From BOG-908 sp965198855 (GTDB lineage: Bacteria; Pseudomonadota; Alphaproteobacteria; Acetobacterales; Acetobacteraceae), in NCBI GenBank assembly GCA_965198855.1, contig CBDAPZ010000001.1:1736001-1800000 (forward strand): DNA of 64,000 nucleotides, in the 5' to 3' direction. Below the pieces are notes generated by a model. It did not search any database, was not told where the DNA came from, and saw only the letters and a program-made list of their open reading frames with translations. A program made the position numbers and the translations under genes. Shown one piece after another: positions 62,027 through 64,000 of the stretch (positions are counted from its first letter, which is position 1; every line of letters begins with the position of its first letter).

Positions 62027-63367
62027 TCACATCAGCGCCGCCTCTACGGCGCCGGCCACACAGAAAAGCCAAGAATCCTGCATGTGCGGACAGGCCAGCA
62101 TGAGGCCGGCGGGGGGCGCGTCCGGCTCGTGGCAAGGCAGGCTGATCGCGCAAGCATCGAGGAAGTTGAACGGGGATGTGTTGCGCAGGATCAGCCGGTT
62201 CAGGCGGACATACTCAGCATCGGTATCGAAGGCGGTGATCGGTGGCGGGGCGATCGGCACAGTTGGCAACATCAACGCGTCGAACGGCGCCATTTCGGCT
62301 GCGTATACGCGTATGGCCTGCTTGCGTGCCTCGATCATGATTATGTAGTCGGCGGCGCTCATGCTTTCGCCGGGGAGGATGCGGTTTGCGACACGTGGGT
62401 CGTAGCCCCTGCCCTGTTGTGCCAGACGGTCGCGATGCACGGCGTAAGCTTCCGCCACCGCCAGGCTGCCGGCTCTTTGTGCCTGCGCCACCAGGGCGAA
62501 CGAACTTAGATCGCGATAGAGGATCTGAGCGCCGGCCTTGTCCAGGCGCTGGATGGCGCGATCGATGGCGCGCTCGGTGGACGGGTCCATGTCGTCGACG
62601 AGGTAGTTCTGCGGAACGCAGAGGCGCAGGCCGGCGAGGGGCAGAAGCGCTGTGGCTGGAGGCTCGAGGGCGCCGGCTAGGACGGCGTCCATGCTGGCAC
62701 AGCAGGCGACCGAGTTGGCGAAAGGACCGATGGAGTCCAGGCTTGGGGAGAGCGGGAAAGCGCCTTCGAGCGGCACACGGCGCGCCGTCGGCTTGTAGCC
62801 GACAATTCCGCAGAACGCTGCCGGGATGCGGCACGATCCACCGGTATCGGTGCCGATGCCGGCCAACGCCATGCCGTCGGCTACCGACACAGCGGCACCG
62901 GAGGAGCTGCCGCCGGGTATATGGCCGGTCGCACGGTCATAGGGGGCACGCGGGGTGCCGTGATGGGGGTTGATGCCGATCCCGCTGAAGGCGAATTCGG
63001 TCATGTTGGTGCGGCCGATGAGGATGAAGCCCGCGGCCAAAAGACGCTGCACAAACGGGGCGTTGGCGCTCGCCGGTGGGGCATTGGCCAGGATGGACGA
63101 GCCGGCTGAGGTGGGCTCGCCCGCGACGTCGAACAGGTCTTTCAGGCTGACTGGGATCCCCGCGAAGCGGCTGGGGAGGCGGCCGGCGCGGCGCAGGCCG
63201 TCGATTGCGTCGGCGGCAGCGCGCGCCTGTTCGGTGTAAATCTTTATGAAGGCACGTGAGCCCTCACCGGCTGGGTCTGCGATGCGGTCTAGACAGGCCT
63301 CTACCAGGTCGCGGCTGGTGTGGGTTCCGTCGGCCAAAGCTTGGGCGGCGTCGTTCAGGGTGCGCAT
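62027..63367 (-). CDS. Amidase (amidase signature family)
   Basis: A 446-residue amidase. The Ser-cis-Ser-Lys triad region is present: the catalytic Lys in GIPVSLKDLFDVAGEPTSAG near residue 70 and the signature GGSSSGAAVSVADG with the following GTDTGGSCRIPAAFCGIVGYKPT (core DTGGSCRIPAAF). The substrate is not evident. I start at 63367 (MRTLNDAAQAL), since the earlier ATG at 63403 lacks homology. It precedes a DUF6134 gene read from the window edge. Confidence 0.92.
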   Translation of the reverse strand: MRTLNDAAQALADGTHTSRDLVEACLDRIADPAGEGSRAFIKIYTEQARAAADAIDGLRRAGRLPSRFAGIPVSLKDLFDVAGEPTSAGSSILANAPPASANAPFVQRLLAAGFILIGRTNMTEFAFSGIGINPHHGTPRAPYDRATGHIPGGSSSGAAVSVADGMALAGIGTDTGGSCRIPAAFCGIVGYKPTARRVPLEGAFPLSPSLDSIGPFANSVACCASMDAVLAGALEPPATALLPLAGLRLCVPQNYLVDDMDPSTERAIDRAIQRLDKAGAQILYRDLSSFALVAQAQRAGSLAVAEAYAVHRDRLAQQGRGYDPRVANRILPGESMSAADYIIMIEARKQAIRVYAAEMAPFDALMLPTVPIAPPPITAFDTDAEYVRLNRLILRNTSPFNFLDACAISLPCHEPDAPPAGLMLACPHMQDSWLFCVAGAVEAALM

Positions 63368-63422
63368 GGGCGGAAACCTGCCGCCTGCGACGCGACAGGG
63401 CAAGACGCCGGGTGGGCAGGTG

Positions 63423-64000
63423 TTACACTTGCCGTGTGTAGATGAGGGTCGAGCCGTCCTTCACTTTGGCACGCAACGCTGTCCAGACTTGCGTGTCGTC
63501 ATACCAATCGTCGATGGGGGCTTTGCCAGCCAGCGCGTAGCGGGTTGCTTGCACTTTGCTGCCATTGCCGAGGGCGACCATCTCCGAGCCACGGGCCACA
63601 CTCATTTCCTGCAGCACGGTTCCATCTTGCGGGTTGAAGAGTTGTTCGTGCATACAGGCAACGTTCCAGTGCGTCAGCGGCAGCGCAGTGCCCGGCAGAT
63701 CCTGTGGCGCGAGGCCGGTGGCGTCTATGCGTACACGATCCCCCTCGCGGCGGGCGTGCACGCTGAGTGGATCGCCATTATCGTCGGTCTGGGTTTGCAG
63801 GCTGACGAACTGGCCGCCGCGCCAGCGTTCCTCACCTTGGTGGTGGTAATGGAAGAAGGTGAACGGCCCGAGGCCAACGCGCATATGGACGTCGATGTGT
63901 ACAATCAGATCGTCAGCCGCTTGCTCGAAGCTCACCGCGTGACTGCCAATTTCGCTGCCGTCGCGGGTGACGAGGAACCGCAATGCTTTGACAGGCGGCA
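63423..64000 (-). CDS. DUF6134 family protein (5' end beyond the window)
   Basis: A minus-strand frame entering from the right edge and ending at 63423, at least 192 residues. The visible part reads VKALRFLVTRDGSEIGSHAVSF and later DDLIVHIDVHMRVGLGPFTFF and YHHQGEERWRGGQFVSLQTQ, like DUF6134 secreted or periplasmic proteins. The open frame continues to the edge with no start codon of good quality, so the N-terminus, probably a signal peptide, is missing. Function unknown. Confidence 0.75.
   Translation of the reverse strand, partial: PPVKALRFLVTRDGSEIGSHAVSFEQAADDLIVHIDVHMRVGLGPFTFFHYHHQGEERWRGGQFVSLQTQTDDNGDPLSVHARREGDRVRIDATGLAPQDLPGTALPLTHWNVACMHEQLFNPQDGTVLQEMSVARGSEMVALGNGSKVQATRYALAGKAPIDDWYDDTQVWTALRAKVKDGSTLIYTRQV

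Overview
The window reads as a chromosomal segment of a GC-rich alphaproteobacterium, most likely a member of the Acetobacteraceae. This rests on the order tig-clpP-clpX-lon-HU, a complete 14-gene nuo operon followed by birA-coaX-rnj-DUF1467, a red-type (form IC/ID) RuBisCO cluster, and dispersed palindromes of a kind common in that family. The family assignment is inference; no 16S gene or species marker is present. Almost all proteins are housekeeping or carbon-metabolism enzymes. I see no phage, no insertion sequence and no CRISPR array.

Layout. 0.5-18.4 kb (minus strand): nuoA-N (respiratory complex I), then biotin-protein ligase, type III pantothenate kinase, RNase J and a DUF1467 membrane protein. 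18.5-25.9 kb: tRNA-Asp, tRNA-Val, an HU-type protein, lon, clpX, clpP, trigger factor and tRNA-Leu, a protein quality-control block. 26.1-31.7 kb (plus strand): a five-gene oligopeptide-type ABC importer. 31.7-35.5 kb: a small Gly-rich membrane peptide, an OmpR-type two-component pair, an AlkA-like DNA glycosylase and a small secreted Gly-rich protein. 35.6-44.8 kb: a Calvin-Benson-Bassham operon (cbbL-cbbS-rpe-cbbX-fbp-prk-fba-gph), divergent cbbR and nearby cbbY. 44.8-47.6 kb: serC-serA with a probable serC-motif RNA leader. 47.7-51.6 kb: an accessory stretch with a TetR regulator, a vapBC pair whose toxin is frameshifted, fused gene fragments, several short palindromes and a Tat-exported beta-helix protein. 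51.6-54.6 kb: the three-subunit transhydrogenase pntAa-pntAb-pntB. 54.7-64 kb: a small ferredoxin-like protein, an NTF2-like protein, an AAG-type glycosylase, an SDR with a divergent TetR regulator, a zinc-ribbon membrane protein, an ABC1/UbiB-family kinase-like protein, an M3 oligoendopeptidase, an amidase and a DUF6134 protein cut by the window edge.

How it fits together. CbbLS fixes CO2, CbbX reactivates inhibited RuBisCO, Prk and the aldolase/phosphatase/epimerase regenerate RuBP, Gph removes 2-phosphoglycolate and CbbY is expected to remove xylulose bisphosphate, so both carbon fixation and its metabolite repair are encoded together. Complex I and transhydrogenase connect NADH, proton motive force and NADPH supply.

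The most unusual large-scale signal is a reversal of strand composition near 44 kb: the plus strand is C-rich to the left and strongly G-rich to the right, whichever strand the genes lie on. Other notable signals are a six-copy intergenic hairpin family (one copy sits between cbbL and cbbS), nested inverted repeats next to tRNA genes, a second palindrome family ending in CTACG, and several broken gene remnants. I did not find a convincing undescribed multi-gene system.
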